Position numbers and translations under genes: made by a program. A stretch of 64,000 nucleotides of DNA from Amycolatopsis aidingensis. GTDB taxonomy: Bacteria > Actinomycetota > Actinomycetes > Mycobacteriales > Pseudonocardiaceae. The notes under the pieces are model-generated. The model ran no database searches. It was not told the DNA's origin and saw nothing but the letters and a program-made list of their open reading frames with translations. Below, piece after piece: positions 44,102 through 54,190 of this stretch (position 1 is its first letter; each line of letters starts with the position of its first letter). The DNA is taken from contig NZ_CP076538.1 of the NCBI RefSeq assembly GCF_018885265.1, positions 1,090,001-1,154,000 of the forward strand. Direction: 5' to 3'.

Positions 44102-46792
44102 TCAGCCGAGGTCGGGGATGTCCTTGAGCTGCCTGCGGGAGGTGATGCCGAGCTTGCGGAAGATGTTGCGCAGGTGGGCATCTATGGTGCGCGGGCTGAG
44201 GAACAGGTGCCCGGCGACCTCCTTCGAGGTCGCACCGGCGGCGACCTGGCGCGCGATATGCATTTCCTGCATGGTCAGGCGCTCGTAGGTGTGCTCGGAG
44301 CGGCTGCGGGCCACCTCCCCGGTCGCGCGCAGCTCGTCCGCGGCCCGCTGGGCGAACGCCTCGAGCCCGATCTCCGACAGCTGCTCGTGTGCGGTGCGCA
44401 GGTGCTCGCGGGCGTCGCGACGGCGGCCTGCGCGGCGTAGCCACTCCCCGTACCGCAGGTGTGCCCGCGCGAGATCCGGTGCCATCCGGCTGCCCGCCAG
44501 CCGCTCGATGGCCTCCCGGTAGTCGGCTTCCCGGCCGCCGACCAGCGCCCGCGCGCCGGCCGCGACGCCGAGGGCGTAGTCGGTTCCCGCGGGTTCGGTG
44601 CGCTCGAGCAGGGACTCCAGTGCCGACTCCGCGGTGGCCAGCTCGCCGCACCGGACCGCGGCCTCCACCAGCTCGGGCAGCCCGATACCGGTGACGTAGA
44701 GGTCGTTGCCTGCCACGGCCCTGGTGGCCGCCGCCAGCGCGTCCTGGTACTCGGCGAGGCCGTTGTGCAGCAGGGCCGCTGCCCAGTGCACGTTCGCGTT
44801 CGAATGACCGCTGCCCCGGCCTGCCACCCCGGCGAACAGGTCGAACGCCTCCTGGCGGCGGCCACGCATCGCCGCAAGGTGCAGTCTGGAGTACAGCTGT
44901 GGCGCGTCGCCGAGGGCGTCGGCGATCGCCTCCTCCTCGGCGATCGCGGCCATCGCCTGCCCGAAGTCGCCGGTGAACACCGCGCCGATGGCCACCTGCG
45001 ACAGGCCGAGCCGGATGGTCATCGGGGATCCGGTGTCCCGGCCGGTCCGCATCAGCCAGTCGACGATCGTGGCGTGCAGGTCGAGGTCCCACAGCTCGCC
45101 CGCGAGCACCGTGGCCAGCGCCGGCGCGCTGGTCCAGCCCGCGCCGCCGCCGGTGAGCACCCGCCGCAGCGCAGGCACGCCGGCCTGGTGACCCTCGGTG
45201 GTCAACACGATCAGTGCGTCGAGCAGATCCGGTGGTTCCGCCGCCTGCGGGGCCGAGCGGGCCGCCGCCAGTACCCGGTCCAGCACCCCGACGGCCCGCC
45301 CGACGAGCAGCCCCATCTCCAGCGCCGCCACGAAGTACTCGCGCGACCGTCGCGGATCACTGGTGCCGAGCCGTTGCGCCGCCCGCAGGATGAGTTCCGG
45401 CCCCCTGGTGACCCCGTCCGCGCCTTCGGCGAAGGCGATCTGCCCGCGCAGCAGGTCCACGGATGCGTGCTGGAGCTGCTCGAGTGTCTCGGTGTCGATG
45501 CTGGCCAGCAGGTCCGCCGCCGCTTCCGGCTCACCGGCTTCGAGCGTGGCCCGCGCGGCCGCCAGGGTGCGCTCGGTCTGCTTGCCGGGGTCGAGCGACA
45601 GCGCGGCCGCACGTTCGAGGAAAGCGGCGGCCGCCGCCACACCGCCACGTGCCTGCGCACGCGAGGCGGATGACTCCAGCTCCGCCGCGACCTGCTCATC
45701 CGGCCCGGTGGTGGCCTGGGCGTGGTGCCAGGCCCGCCGGTCCGGTGCGGCAACCGGGTCGGTGGCCTCGGCCAGTGCCCGATGCGCCGCGTGCCGCCGC
45801 TCCGGCGCGGCCGCGCGGTAGGTGGCCGAGCGGGCCAGCGGGTGGCAGAACCGGACGCGGGTGTCCAACCGCACCAGTCCGGAGGACTCGGCGGCGGCGC
45901 TGGCGGCGGAAACGTCGATGTCCAGCCGCTGTGCGGCCGTCCACAGTAGCCCCGGGTCACCGGTGGGATCAGCGCTGGCGAGAGTCAGCAGCAGCCGCGC
46001 GTCCTGGGGCAGTTCCGCCGTCCTGGCCTGGAAGCTGCGCTCGATCCGGCTCGCGACCGGCGACGGCGTGGGCAGCGCGAAGCCACCCGCCTTCGGCAAC
46101 TCGATCAGGGCCAGCGGGTTTCCGCGTGCCTCGGCGAGCACGCGATCACGCACCCGCTCGTCGAGCGTCAGGGTCTTCTCCTCGGCGAGCAACGCGCGCG
46201 CATGCGCCTCGCTCAGGCCGCCGACCGTCAGGCCGGGCAGTTCGTCCAGCCCACCGGCGGCATCGGAGTCGCGGGCCGCGAACACCATCGCGATCGGCTC
46301 CGCCGCGATCCGTCGCGCCACGAAGGTCAGCGCCCGCGCCGAGGCGGCGTCCATCCAGTGCGCGTCGTCGACAAGGCACAACAGCGGGCCTTCCGCGGTC
46401 GCGGTCGCCAGCAGCTCGAGCACGGCGAGGCCGACCCGGAACGGGTCCGGCGCGCCGTCGGCCAGTCCGAACGCGACCAGCAAAGAGTCGCGGTAGGGGT
46501 CGGAAAGGGCGTCGAGATGTCCCAGTACCGGTACGCACAGCTGGTGCAGCGCGGCGAACGCCAGCTCGCCCTCGAACTCCGACCCGGAAGCCCGGATGAG
46601 CTGGAACCGCTCCGGCGCCGCCCGCTCGGCGTGGTCCAGCAGCGCGCTCTTGCCGATGCCCGGTTCGCCGCGCAGGACGAGCACGCCACCGGCGCCCCGT
46701 TCCGCGCCGCCGACGAGGGCGACGAGGCTGGCGATCTCGTCGTGCCTGCCGACGAGCGGGCGGGAGAACGCCGAGGACATGGTGCGAACCAT
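44102..46792 (-). CDS. large ATP-binding LuxR (LAL) family regulator
   Basis: About 896 aa. An N-terminal STAND ATPase domain (LVGRHDEIASLVALV, Walker A LRGEPGIGKSALLDH, Walker B LLCLVDDAHWMD), a long TPR-like helical middle, and a C-terminal LuxR HTH (LTMQEMHIARQVAAGATSKEVAGHLFLSPRTIDAHLRNIFRKLGIT). LAL proteins often sit beside secondary-metabolite or catabolic gene sets. ATG 46792 is used, 46780 is possible; neither has a clear ribosome site. Divergent from the MFS-NmrA-Dabb-MFS operon, its likely target. Confidence 0.87.
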   Translation of the reverse strand: MVRTMSSAFSRPLVGRHDEIASLVALVGGAERGAGGVLVLRGEPGIGKSALLDHAERAAPERFQLIRASGSEFEGELAFAALHQLCVPVLGHLDALSDPYRDSLLVAFGLADGAPDPFRVGLAVLELLATATAEGPLLCLVDDAHWMDAASARALTFVARRIAAEPIAMVFAARDSDAAGGLDELPGLTVGGLSEAHARALLAEEKTLTLDERVRDRVLAEARGNPLALIELPKAGGFALPTPSPVASRIERSFQARTAELPQDARLLLTLASADPTGDPGLLWTAAQRLDIDVSAASAAAESSGLVRLDTRVRFCHPLARSATYRAAAPERRHAAHRALAEATDPVAAPDRRAWHHAQATTGPDEQVAAELESSASRAQARGGVAAAAAFLERAAALSLDPGKQTERTLAAARATLEAGEPEAAADLLASIDTETLEQLQHASVDLLRGQIAFAEGADGVTRGPELILRAAQRLGTSDPRRSREYFVAALEMGLLVGRAVGVLDRVLAAARSAPQAAEPPDLLDALIVLTTEGHQAGVPALRRVLTGGGAGWTSAPALATVLAGELWDLDLHATIVDWLMRTGRDTGSPMTIRLGLSQVAIGAVFTGDFGQAMAAIAEEEAIADALGDAPQLYSRLHLAAMRGRRQEAFDLFAGVAGRGSGHSNANVHWAAALLHNGLAEYQDALAAATRAVAGNDLYVTGIGLPELVEAAVRCGELATAESALESLLERTEPAGTDYALGVAAGARALVGGREADYREAIERLAGSRMAPDLARAHLRYGEWLRRAGRRRDAREHLRTAHEQLSEIGLEAFAQRAADELRATGEVARSRSEHTYERLTMQEMHIARQVAAGATSKEVAGHLFLSPRTIDAHLRNIFRKLGITSRRQLKDIPDLG

Positions 46793-46961
46793 AGGGGAGG
46801 TCCCGGCACCTCGGCACACCGCCCACGCCCGGTGCCCGCGGAACCTAGGTGATTGTCACCGACGCGAGTGGGGGCATGCGCACGCGATTGTCGTGGTGTG
46901 ACGCGGCCCCTCGTCACTCCCGGAGCGGGCCGGCAAGCCATCCACCGAGAAGGACGGCACC

Positions 46962-48380
46962 ATGAGTAACGAAACCGCGCCCACCGCGGTGCTCGACCGC
47001 CCGCAGGCACCACGCGGGCTGGCGATGGGCGGCCTGGCGGCCGCCATGTTCCTGGTCATTCTAGACAGCGCGATGGTCAACCTCGCCGGGTCGACCATCC
47101 GCGAGGGCCTCGGCATCTCGGCCGCCGAGCTCACGGTCGTGGTGGACAGCTATCTGGTGGCCTTCGCGGGCCTGCTGCTGCTCGGCGGCAGGCTCGCCGA
47201 CGTGCTCGGCGGCCGGAAGGTCTTCCTGGCCGGCATGGCCGGCTACCTCGCGGCATCGGTCTGCTGCGCGCTGGCGACCAGCGGCGGGATGTTGATCGCC
47301 GGGCGGATCGCGCAGGGAATCGGGGCCGCGGTTGTGCTACCGGCCGCGCTCTCGCTCGTGCTCGCCCTCTACCGGTCGCCTGCGGAACGCTCCCGTGCGA
47401 TGGGCATCTGGGGCGCCGTCTCGGGTGCGGGCAGCCTGGTCGGCGTCTTCCTCGGTGGAACGCTGACCGAGATGCTGGGCTGGCAGTCGGTGTTCCTGAC
47501 TCCGGTGCCGTTCGGCGTCATCGGGGCGGTCATCGTGTGGCGCTCGGCGCCGCGGGCCCCTGGCAGGCCCGGCCGGTTCGACGCGCTCGGCGCCGCCATC
47601 ATCACCCTGGGGGTCTCCGCGCTCGCGCTCGGCATGGTCTCCGCAGCCGAGGCAGGCTGGGGCGCGCCCGGCACGCTCACCGGCCTCGCGATCAGCCTGG
47701 CGGGCCTGGCCGCGTTCGTGCTCGTCGAGCGCCGGTCCGCACACCCCCTGGTCCCGCTGGGTGTCTTCCGGAGGCGGCCGGTGGTCACCGCGAACGTGGT
47801 GGTTTTCCTGATCGGCGGTTCGCTGACCGGTCTCTTCTTCTTCCTGCCCCAGTACCAGCAGGAGGTGCTCGGGATGAGCCCGCTGGAGGCAGGGATGGCG
47901 CAGATCCCGATCGCCACCATGATCATCGTAGGCGCCGGTCTCGCGCCGCTGCTGGCCAAGCGCATGGGGCTGGCCCACGCGCTGCCGGCCGGCCTCCTGG
48001 TGCTGCTCACCGGCTTCCTGTGGCTGACCTGGGATCCGACGACGAGCGGCTTCTCGCTCAGCCTGCTCGGCGCGTTCCTGCTGATCGGCACCGGCCTCGG
48101 ACTCGGCCTCGTGAACGCCACCGCGATGGGCGTGCGGGAGAGCGCGGACGGGGAGTCCGGCCTGCTCAGCGGGTTGATCAACGCGGCACAGCAGCTGGGT
48201 GGCGCGGTCGGTCTCGCCGCACTCGCCGGCATCGCCATCGGCGCCGCGGGGACGCATGGGGACATCGACTTCACCACCGCGTTCCTCGGCGAGGCCGCGC
48301 TCATCCTCATCGCACTCGCACTGGCGCTCTTCCGTACCACCAGGACCGAGCCCGTCCCGTCCGCCGTCGGCGCGCGCTGA
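46962..48380 (+). CDS. MFS efflux transporter (DHA2-like)
   Basis: 472 aa, about 14 helices. The MFS loop motif LLLGGRLADVLGGRK (residues about 74-88) and the early FLVILDSAMVNLAGSTIREGL resemble DHA2-type drug exporters. ATG 46962 with AAGGA upstream. First gene of a four-gene operon. The gap upstream has a small palindrome GGTGA-TTG-TCACC (46848-46860) that may bind the LAL regulator. Substrate unknown. Confidence 0.87.
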   Translation: MSNETAPTAVLDRPQAPRGLAMGGLAAAMFLVILDSAMVNLAGSTIREGLGISAAELTVVVDSYLVAFAGLLLLGGRLADVLGGRKVFLAGMAGYLAASVCCALATSGGMLIAGRIAQGIGAAVVLPAALSLVLALYRSPAERSRAMGIWGAVSGAGSLVGVFLGGTLTEMLGWQSVFLTPVPFGVIGAVIVWRSAPRAPGRPGRFDALGAAIITLGVSALALGMVSAAEAGWGAPGTLTGLAISLAGLAAFVLVERRSAHPLVPLGVFRRRPVVTANVVVFLIGGSLTGLFFFLPQYQQEVLGMSPLEAGMAQIPIATMIIVGAGLAPLLAKRMGLAHALPAGLLVLLTGFLWLTWDPTTSGFSLSLLGAFLLIGTGLGLGLVNATAMGVRESADGESGLLSGLINAAQQLGGAVGLAALAGIAIGAAGTHGDIDFTTAFLGEAALILIALALALFRTTRTEPVPSAVGAR

Positions 48381-48408
48381 CTCACTGCCAAGAAAGGAAA
48401 CACCAACC

Positions 48409-49263
48409 ATGAACACCTCCACCGTGCTCGTGACCGGCGCGACCGGGACCGTCGGCTCCGCACTGGTCCCGGCCCTGCAAGCCCGTGGGGTCACCGTCCG
48501 CGCGATTACCCGCAATCCGCATCGTCCCGTCCCCGGCGCCGAGACCGTCGGTGCCGACCTGCGGGATCCGGAGTCGGTGGCCGCCGCGCTGAAGGGAGTC
48601 GACGCGGTCTTCCTCAACAGCCCCTCGGCCGAGGACGCCGCCGAGCTCCAGATCCGGTTCGCCGACCTCGCCCGCGAAGCCGGGGTGCGCCGGCTGGTGC
48701 TGCTCTCGCAGTACGCGGCCCGCGCGGGCTCACCGGTGCGGTTCCTGCGCTGGCACGCCGAGGTCGAAGCCCACGTCCGGGGACTCGGCATCGACCACAC
48801 CGTGCTGCGCCCCAACCTCTACCTGCAGGCGCTGCTCGGTTTCGCAGTCAGCATCGCGCAGGGCTGGTTCGCAGCCCCGATCGGGGGCGCCGCGGTCAGT
48901 GCCATCGACACCAGGGATATCGCCGCGGCCGCCGCGGCCGTGCTGACCAGCGCGGGGCACACCGGCCACAGCTACTCGCTGACCGGGCCGCGCGCGGTGA
49001 CCCATGAGCAGATCGCCGAGGCGCTCGGCACCGCCACCGGGCGGGACATCACCTTCCACGAGGCCTCCGCCGAGCAGTTCACCGCCGCACTGAACGGCGT
49101 CCTGCCGACCTGGCAGCTCGAGGGCCTCGTCGAGGACTACGCCCACTACGCAAGGGGCGAGGCCGCCGAGGTGTCCACCTCGGTCGCCGACCTCACCGGG
49201 CAGCCGGCACGTGACGTGACCGAGTTCGCCCGCGACTACGCCGCCGCGTTCACCGCGGCGTGA
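48409..49263 (+). CDS. NmrA-like NAD(P)-binding protein
   Basis: 284 aa. A Rossmann GxxGxxG motif in VLVTGATGTVGSALVPAL and a SDR-like body (ADLRDPESVAAALKGVDAVFLN, LRPNLYLQALL), typical of the NmrA/atypical SDR group that binds NAD(P) and often acts as redox sensor or quinone reductase. ATG 48409, AAAGGA site 8 nt upstream, 28 bp after the MFS gene. A paralogue at 60343 is likewise paired with a transporter. Confidence 0.88.
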   Translation: MNTSTVLVTGATGTVGSALVPALQARGVTVRAITRNPHRPVPGAETVGADLRDPESVAAALKGVDAVFLNSPSAEDAAELQIRFADLAREAGVRRLVLLSQYAARAGSPVRFLRWHAEVEAHVRGLGIDHTVLRPNLYLQALLGFAVSIAQGWFAAPIGGAAVSAIDTRDIAAAAAAVLTSAGHTGHSYSLTGPRAVTHEQIAEALGTATGRDITFHEASAEQFTAALNGVLPTWQLEGLVEDYAHYARGEAAEVSTSVADLTGQPARDVTEFARDYAAAFTAA

Positions 49264-49298
49264 AAACCAGAACCGATTCCAACAGGAAGGACCGTTCG

Positions 49299-49715
49299 AT
49301 GATTTACCACGGCATTCGCATCACCCTGAAGCCCGGCGTCCCGGAGGAGGACCGGGAGGCCGCGCTGGAGAGCCTGCGCAACCAGGGCCGCGTCATCCCG
49401 TCCGTCACCTCGTTCGTCGTCGGACCCGACTTCGGCGGGGAGTACGAGTACGGCGCCGTCTTCGTGATCGAGGACATCGCGGGCTACGAGGAGTACATGA
49501 ACCACCCGGCGCACCTGCACACCGACCGGATCGGGTTGCCACTGGTCGAGAAGTTCGTGTCGTTCGACATCACCGACGACCCGGACCCGGAGATGGGCAC
49601 GCGGATCGCCGAGATCCACCGCCGCCGGTTCGAGGCCATACCGGACATCGCCGGGCTCGTCGCCGGTCTCGACGAGTACACCGGCAGCGCCGCGCCTGGC
49701 AAGCACGCGAACTGA
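49299..49715 (+). CDS. Dabb (stress-responsive A/B barrel) domain protein
   Basis: 138 aa. A ferredoxin-like dimeric A/B barrel: MIYHGIRITLKPGVPEEDRE, GPDFGGEYEYGAVFVIEDIAGYEEYMNHPAHLH. The HPAHL stretch is the usual conserved signature. Third gene of the operon, 35 bp after the NmrA gene. Small-molecule degrading or binding role, unknown substrate. Confidence 0.87.
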   Translation: MIYHGIRITLKPGVPEEDREAALESLRNQGRVIPSVTSFVVGPDFGGEYEYGAVFVIEDIAGYEEYMNHPAHLHTDRIGLPLVEKFVSFDITDDPDPEMGTRIAEIHRRRFEAIPDIAGLVAGLDEYTGSAAPGKHAN

Positions 49716-49737
49716 ACACCACGACGAAGTGATCGGG

Positions 49738-50916
49738 ATGGCCATGACGACGCACACCGACCGCGCGGTACCTTCCGTCCTCGCCCGCGGCACGATCCTG
49801 GCCGCCGCCACCTTGACGATCATGGCGCCGGCCGTCGTCGCCCCCAGCCTCCCGAGGATGCAGCAGGTCTTCGCCGCCGAGCCGGCGGCGTCCCTGCTGG
49901 TCCGGCTCGCGATGACGATCACCTCACTGATGATCGCCATCAGCGCCCCGGTGTCCGGCCTGGTCGCCGACCGGGCCGGGCGCCGCCCGCTGCTGGTGTC
50001 CTGCCTCCTGCTGTACGCGGTCAGCGGCACCGCGGGGTACTTCGTGGCGGACCTCTACCTGTTGCTGGCGACCAGGGCACTGCTCGGCATCGCCATCGGC
50101 GGGGTCATGACGGCGGTCAGCACGACGATCACCGACTGGTTCGATGGGCAACGGCGGGCGTCCTTCCTCGGGCTACAGCAGGCCTTCGCGAGCCTCGGCG
50201 GGGTGGTGTTCCTGCCGCTGGCCGGGGCGCTCGCCACCATCGACTGGCGGGTGCCGTTCTGGCTCTACAGCCTGGCGGCCGGGGTCGCGTTGTCGGCGAT
50301 CCTCGCCGTGCGGGACCGGCCACGGGAGGCGGCCGGGGTCGCCGCAGATCGTGGTCGAGTGGCGAGCGCTCCCGTGCTCGGGATCTACGCCCTGGCCCTT
50401 GGCGCGACGATGGTGTTCTACCTGGCGCCGACTCAGGTGCCGTTCCTGCTGGCGGGCCTCGGCACCGGCCCGGGCACCGTGGGTGTCGTCATCGCGGGGA
50501 GCACGCTCACCAGCACCCTCGGCGCGCTCGGTTTCCCCGCGCTGCGCAAGCGCCTGCGCAGCCCCGCGATCACCACGATCAGCATCGCGCTGCTCGGCGC
50601 GGGCTGGCTGCTGGTCGGCGGCACCGGCACGGTTTCCGGTGCCGCGGCGGGGTTGCTGGTCGGCGGTGCCGGCGTCGGACTCGCCGTCCCCAACCTCACC
50701 CTGCGCCTGTCCGAGCTCGCCCCGCCGGCCCGACGTGGCCGTGTCCTCAGTGGACTCGTCGCCGGGATCTTCCTCGGCCAGTTCCTCTCGCCGCTGGCCG
50801 CCCAACCCCTGGTCCAGGCCGTCGGTGTCGGCGGAACCTTCACCTGGGCCGGGATCGCCATGGTCGTCGGCGCGGCCATCGCCGTCGCCGGAACGCGGAC
50901 CTCGCGGGGGGACTGA
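49738..50916 (+). CDS. MFS transporter
   Basis: About 392 aa, 12 helices. Early ILAAATLTIMAPAVVAPSLPRMQQVF, MFS loop VSGLVADRAGRRPLLVSC, and ATG 49738 (GTG 49729 and ATG 49744 are alternatives). Closest in style to small-molecule/Bcr-CflA-like exporters. Last gene of the LAL-facing operon, 22 bp after the Dabb gene. The convergent giant regulator ends 38 bp away. Confidence 0.85.
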   Translation: MAMTTHTDRAVPSVLARGTILAAATLTIMAPAVVAPSLPRMQQVFAAEPAASLLVRLAMTITSLMIAISAPVSGLVADRAGRRPLLVSCLLLYAVSGTAGYFVADLYLLLATRALLGIAIGGVMTAVSTTITDWFDGQRRASFLGLQQAFASLGGVVFLPLAGALATIDWRVPFWLYSLAAGVALSAILAVRDRPREAAGVAADRGRVASAPVLGIYALALGATMVFYLAPTQVPFLLAGLGTGPGTVGVVIAGSTLTSTLGALGFPALRKRLRSPAITTISIALLGAGWLLVGGTGTVSGAAAGLLVGGAGVGLAVPNLTLRLSELAPPARRGRVLSGLVAGIFLGQFLSPLAAQPLVQAVGVGGTFTWAGIAMVVGAAIAVAGTRTSRGD

Positions 50917-50954
50917 CCGCTCTCAGCTTGACCTTGACAGAGTCAGGCTCAGGT

Positions 50955-53900
50955 TCACCGCGGCCGGGAGAAACACCCACGACCGGTGACCAGCTCGTCC
51001 GGGTCGCGCTGCGCGCCGGCGGCGAAGGCGTCCGCGAAGGGCTGCTCGCCGAGCGCGGCCCGGAGGCGCGCGCCGATTCGGTCGACGTCGCCGCGTTCGG
51101 CAGGCGGCAAGGGCGCCCCGACGCCACGGCGGGCCGCGTCCGCCGCGCCGAGCAAGCCCGCGGCACGCTCGTGCTCCCCGAGCAACGACCACGCGCCTGC
51201 CAGGCCCTCCAGCGCCAGCGCCACCGCGCGCGGCCCGCCGCCGGAGGCCGTGGCCGTGCGGTAGGACGATTCGTGCAGTTGCCGCGCGCGCTCGCCCTCC
51301 CCGCGCAGCTCGGCGATGAAACCCAGTTCGGCCAGCGGGGTCAGGGCCGCGAAACCATGCGCATCACGATCGTCCAGCCACGGCGACAGCAGCCGTTCCG
51401 CGGTGTCCAGGTCGTCGCGACGGCGGGCGGTGAGCGCGAGCCCGAACTCGGCGAACGCGGCCAGGATGGTGTTTCCCTGCTCGACGGCCAGTCGCCGGGC
51501 GCGCTCGTGCTGCGCCTGCGCGGTATCGAGGTCACCGGCCAGCATGATGATCATGCCAAGACCAGCCAGCCTGCCCGCGATCTCCGGCCGCAGCTCGAGG
51601 TCCTCGGCGATGCGCAGTCCCTGCGCGTGGTGCCGGGTCGCTTCCCGGTAGTCCCCCGCCACCTCCGCGACCCTCGCGAGGGTGTCCAGCGCCTGGAGCA
51701 GGCCCCACCGGTCACCCAGGTCGGTGAAGAGGTCAGCGGCGCGCCGGGCGTCGCGCCCCGCTCCCGTCAGGTCGTCGCGCAGAGCCGCGTAGCCTGCCCG
51801 GACGGCAAGCGCGGCGGCGCAGCCCCACTCGTCACCGGTTTTGCGGAAGGTGCGCAAGGCGGTGCCGAGCCATTCGGACGCGATCCGGATGTCCCCGAAA
51901 CCCCAATGCGTGAACGCGAGGAACCACCGGGCTCGCGCCGATTCGTTGCTGCCAGGCGCGAATCCGGCCAGCAGGTCCGCGTCGTCTTCGGACCTGACGT
52001 CCCCGCGAGACCACCGGGCGAATCCGGTGCGCCAGACCCGCACCGAGGCACGCAGCCGCGGGTCCCCGCCGGGCTCGGCGAGCATCACATCGGCCGCGGT
52101 GATCGCCTCGTCCGGCCTTCCGCGCAGGAACCAGAACCAGGCCAGCGCGTCCACCAGGCGCAAGCCCTCGTCCGTCTGCTCGGCGTTGCACATCGCGGCG
52201 GTCAGGTTCGCCGACTCGGCATCCAGCCGTTCCAGCCACGCACGCTGTTCCCGCCCGCGCAGCTGGGGTGCGGCGACCTCAGCCAGCTCCAGGTAGTACG
52301 CGAGATGCCGCCGCCGCACGGAGTGCAGCTCGCCGGCTTCGGCGAGCCGCTCGTGCGCATACGCCGCGACCGAGTCCAGCATCCGGTAGCGCCCGTTCGC
52401 CGTGCGGGTCACCAGCGACCGGTCGACCAGCCGGGACAAGGAGTCCAGCACCCCGGCCCGATCCACCACGGGCCCGCCCGCGCAGATCTCCTCGGCCGCG
52501 TCCAGCGTGCAGCCGCCGCTGCACACCGAAAGCCGCCGCAGCACCGCCTGCTCCGCGCCGGTGAGCAGGGCCCAGCTCCAGTCGATCACGGCACGCAGGG
52601 TCCGCTGCCGCTGCGGTGCGTCCCGGCGGCGTCCGGACAGCACCGCGAACCGGTCGTCCAGCCGTTCCGCCAGCCCGCGCAGCCCCAGCCCGCGGACCCG
52701 CGCCGCGGCCAGCTCCAGCGCCAGCGGGATGTGGTCCAGCCGCGCGCAGATCGCGCTCACCTCGGCGGTGGCCCGTTCGTCCAGGGTGAATTCGGGGTCG
52801 GCCGCGGCGGCCCGCTCGGTGAACAGCCGGACCGCTTCGGCCTCCGGCAGGGGTTCCACCGCGTGCAGGACCTCGCCACCCACCTCCAGCGGCTCCCTGC
52901 TGGTGGCCAGCACCCGCAGCTCCGGCGCCGCGGCCAGCAAGCGAATCACCAGCTCCGCCACCGCCCCCGCCACATGCTCGCAGTTGTCCAGCACCAGCAG
53001 ACCTCGAACGCAGCGTGCGGCGGCGGCGAGCCGGTCGGCCGGATCGGTGTCCCGGCCCGAGGTGTGGCCCGCGCTGGCCGCGGCCTGCGCGCCGAAGGCC
53101 TGGCCGACCCGCTCGACGACCGCGGCCACCGCCGCGGCGCCGGTGTCCGCTGCGGTCGAAGGGAGGGGGTCCAGCTCGACGAAGCGGACTCCCTCGGGCA
53201 ACTGCCCGTCCAGCTCGTGCGCCACCGCCAGCGCCAGCCGGGTCTTGCCGACCCCGCCGATGCCGACCAGGGTGACCAGCCGGGCCCGCTCCAGCAGCTC
53301 CCGCACGCGCCGGGCGTCCGTGTCCCGCCCCACCAGCTCGGTCAACGACGCGGGCAACGGCCGCCGGACACCGTGCCGCGGCTCGCCGGGCCGCAACTCC
53401 GGGCTGTGGCGCAGCACGGCGCGGTGCAACTCGGCGAGTTCCGGGCTGGGGTCGGCCCCCAGCTCGTCCCGCAGGCGGGTGCGCAGCTCCTCGAACACGG
53501 CCAGCGCCTCGCTCGACCGTCCCGCGAGGTACAGGGCCCGGATCTGGGCCGCGCGCAGCCGCTCCCGCAGCGGATGCGCGCCCGCCACCTCCTCCAGCTC
53601 ACCGGCGACCAGCGTGTGCTCGCCCAGTTCCAGCAGCGCCTCGGCGCGCTCCTCCTGCACGGTCAGCCACTGATCCCGCAGGCGCGTGATCACCGGTTGC
53701 GCCGCGGGCGAGTCCGCGATGTCGGCGAACGCGGGCCCACGCCACAGTGCCAGCGCGTCGTCCAGCAGCGCGGCCTTCGCCTTGGGGTCGCCTTCGGCCC
53801 TTGCCCGTTCCAGTAGTGCGGCGAACCGGCCGGAGTCCAGTGCGGTGTCCGGTACCCGCAGCCGATACCCCGGGGGTTCGGCGACCACCAGGTCCCTGCC

Positions 53901-54140
53901 GCCCGGCTCGGCCTCGGCGAGCACGCGGCGCAGCTGGGACACCTTCGCCTGCAGGGACGCCTTCGGGTCCGCAGGTATCCGCTCGCCCCACAGCCGGTCG
54001 ATCAGCCGGTCCACCGACACCGGCTCGCCGACGTGCAGCAGCAGGTGCGCGAGCAACAGCCGGACCTTCAGCTCGGGCACCCGCACCGGTTCACCCCGGT
54101 CGGTGCGCAGCCGCACCGAGCCCAGCACCGCAAACCGCAC
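50955..54140 (-). CDS. AfsR/SARP-type regulator with NB-ARC and TPR-like domains
   Basis: 1061 aa. N-terminal OmpR-type winged helix (VRFAVLGSVRLR to LVVAEPPGYRLRV), bacterial activation domain BTAD (DSGRFAALLERARAEG, ADIADSPAAQPVITRLR, ALAVFEELRTRLRDELGADPSPELAELH), an ATPase with LVGRDTDARRVREL, Walker A LVGIGGVGKTRLALA and Walker B RGLLVLDNCEHVA, then helical TPR-like repeats. This is the DnrI/AfsR-like layout controlling secondary metabolism. GTG 54140. Divergent from an FMN reductase with an 11-bp-period direct repeat between. Confidence 0.9.
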   Translation of the reverse strand: MRFAVLGSVRLRTDRGEPVRVPELKVRLLLAHLLLHVGEPVSVDRLIDRLWGERIPADPKASLQAKVSQLRRVLAEAEPGGRDLVVAEPPGYRLRVPDTALDSGRFAALLERARAEGDPKAKAALLDDALALWRGPAFADIADSPAAQPVITRLRDQWLTVQEERAEALLELGEHTLVAGELEEVAGAHPLRERLRAAQIRALYLAGRSSEALAVFEELRTRLRDELGADPSPELAELHRAVLRHSPELRPGEPRHGVRRPLPASLTELVGRDTDARRVRELLERARLVTLVGIGGVGKTRLALAVAHELDGQLPEGVRFVELDPLPSTAADTGAAAVAAVVERVGQAFGAQAAASAGHTSGRDTDPADRLAAAARCVRGLLVLDNCEHVAGAVAELVIRLLAAAPELRVLATSREPLEVGGEVLHAVEPLPEAEAVRLFTERAAAADPEFTLDERATAEVSAICARLDHIPLALELAAARVRGLGLRGLAERLDDRFAVLSGRRRDAPQRQRTLRAVIDWSWALLTGAEQAVLRRLSVCSGGCTLDAAEEICAGGPVVDRAGVLDSLSRLVDRSLVTRTANGRYRMLDSVAAYAHERLAEAGELHSVRRRHLAYYLELAEVAAPQLRGREQRAWLERLDAESANLTAAMCNAEQTDEGLRLVDALAWFWFLRGRPDEAITAADVMLAEPGGDPRLRASVRVWRTGFARWSRGDVRSEDDADLLAGFAPGSNESARARWFLAFTHWGFGDIRIASEWLGTALRTFRKTGDEWGCAAALAVRAGYAALRDDLTGAGRDARRAADLFTDLGDRWGLLQALDTLARVAEVAGDYREATRHHAQGLRIAEDLELRPEIAGRLAGLGMIIMLAGDLDTAQAQHERARRLAVEQGNTILAAFAEFGLALTARRRDDLDTAERLLSPWLDDRDAHGFAALTPLAELGFIAELRGEGERARQLHESSYRTATASGGGPRAVALALEGLAGAWSLLGEHERAAGLLGAADAARRGVGAPLPPAERGDVDRIGARLRAALGEQPFADAFAAGAQRDPDELVTGRGCFSRPR

Positions 54141-54190
54141 CTTCCCGACGTTACCGGAGACCACGCCGGCGACCCCGGACCGTAAGCCCT

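Noticed and set aside
50928..53816. A 962-codon plus-strand frame over the AfsR-like gene.
   Set aside because: Antisense of a gene with clear BTAD and NB-ARC motifs.
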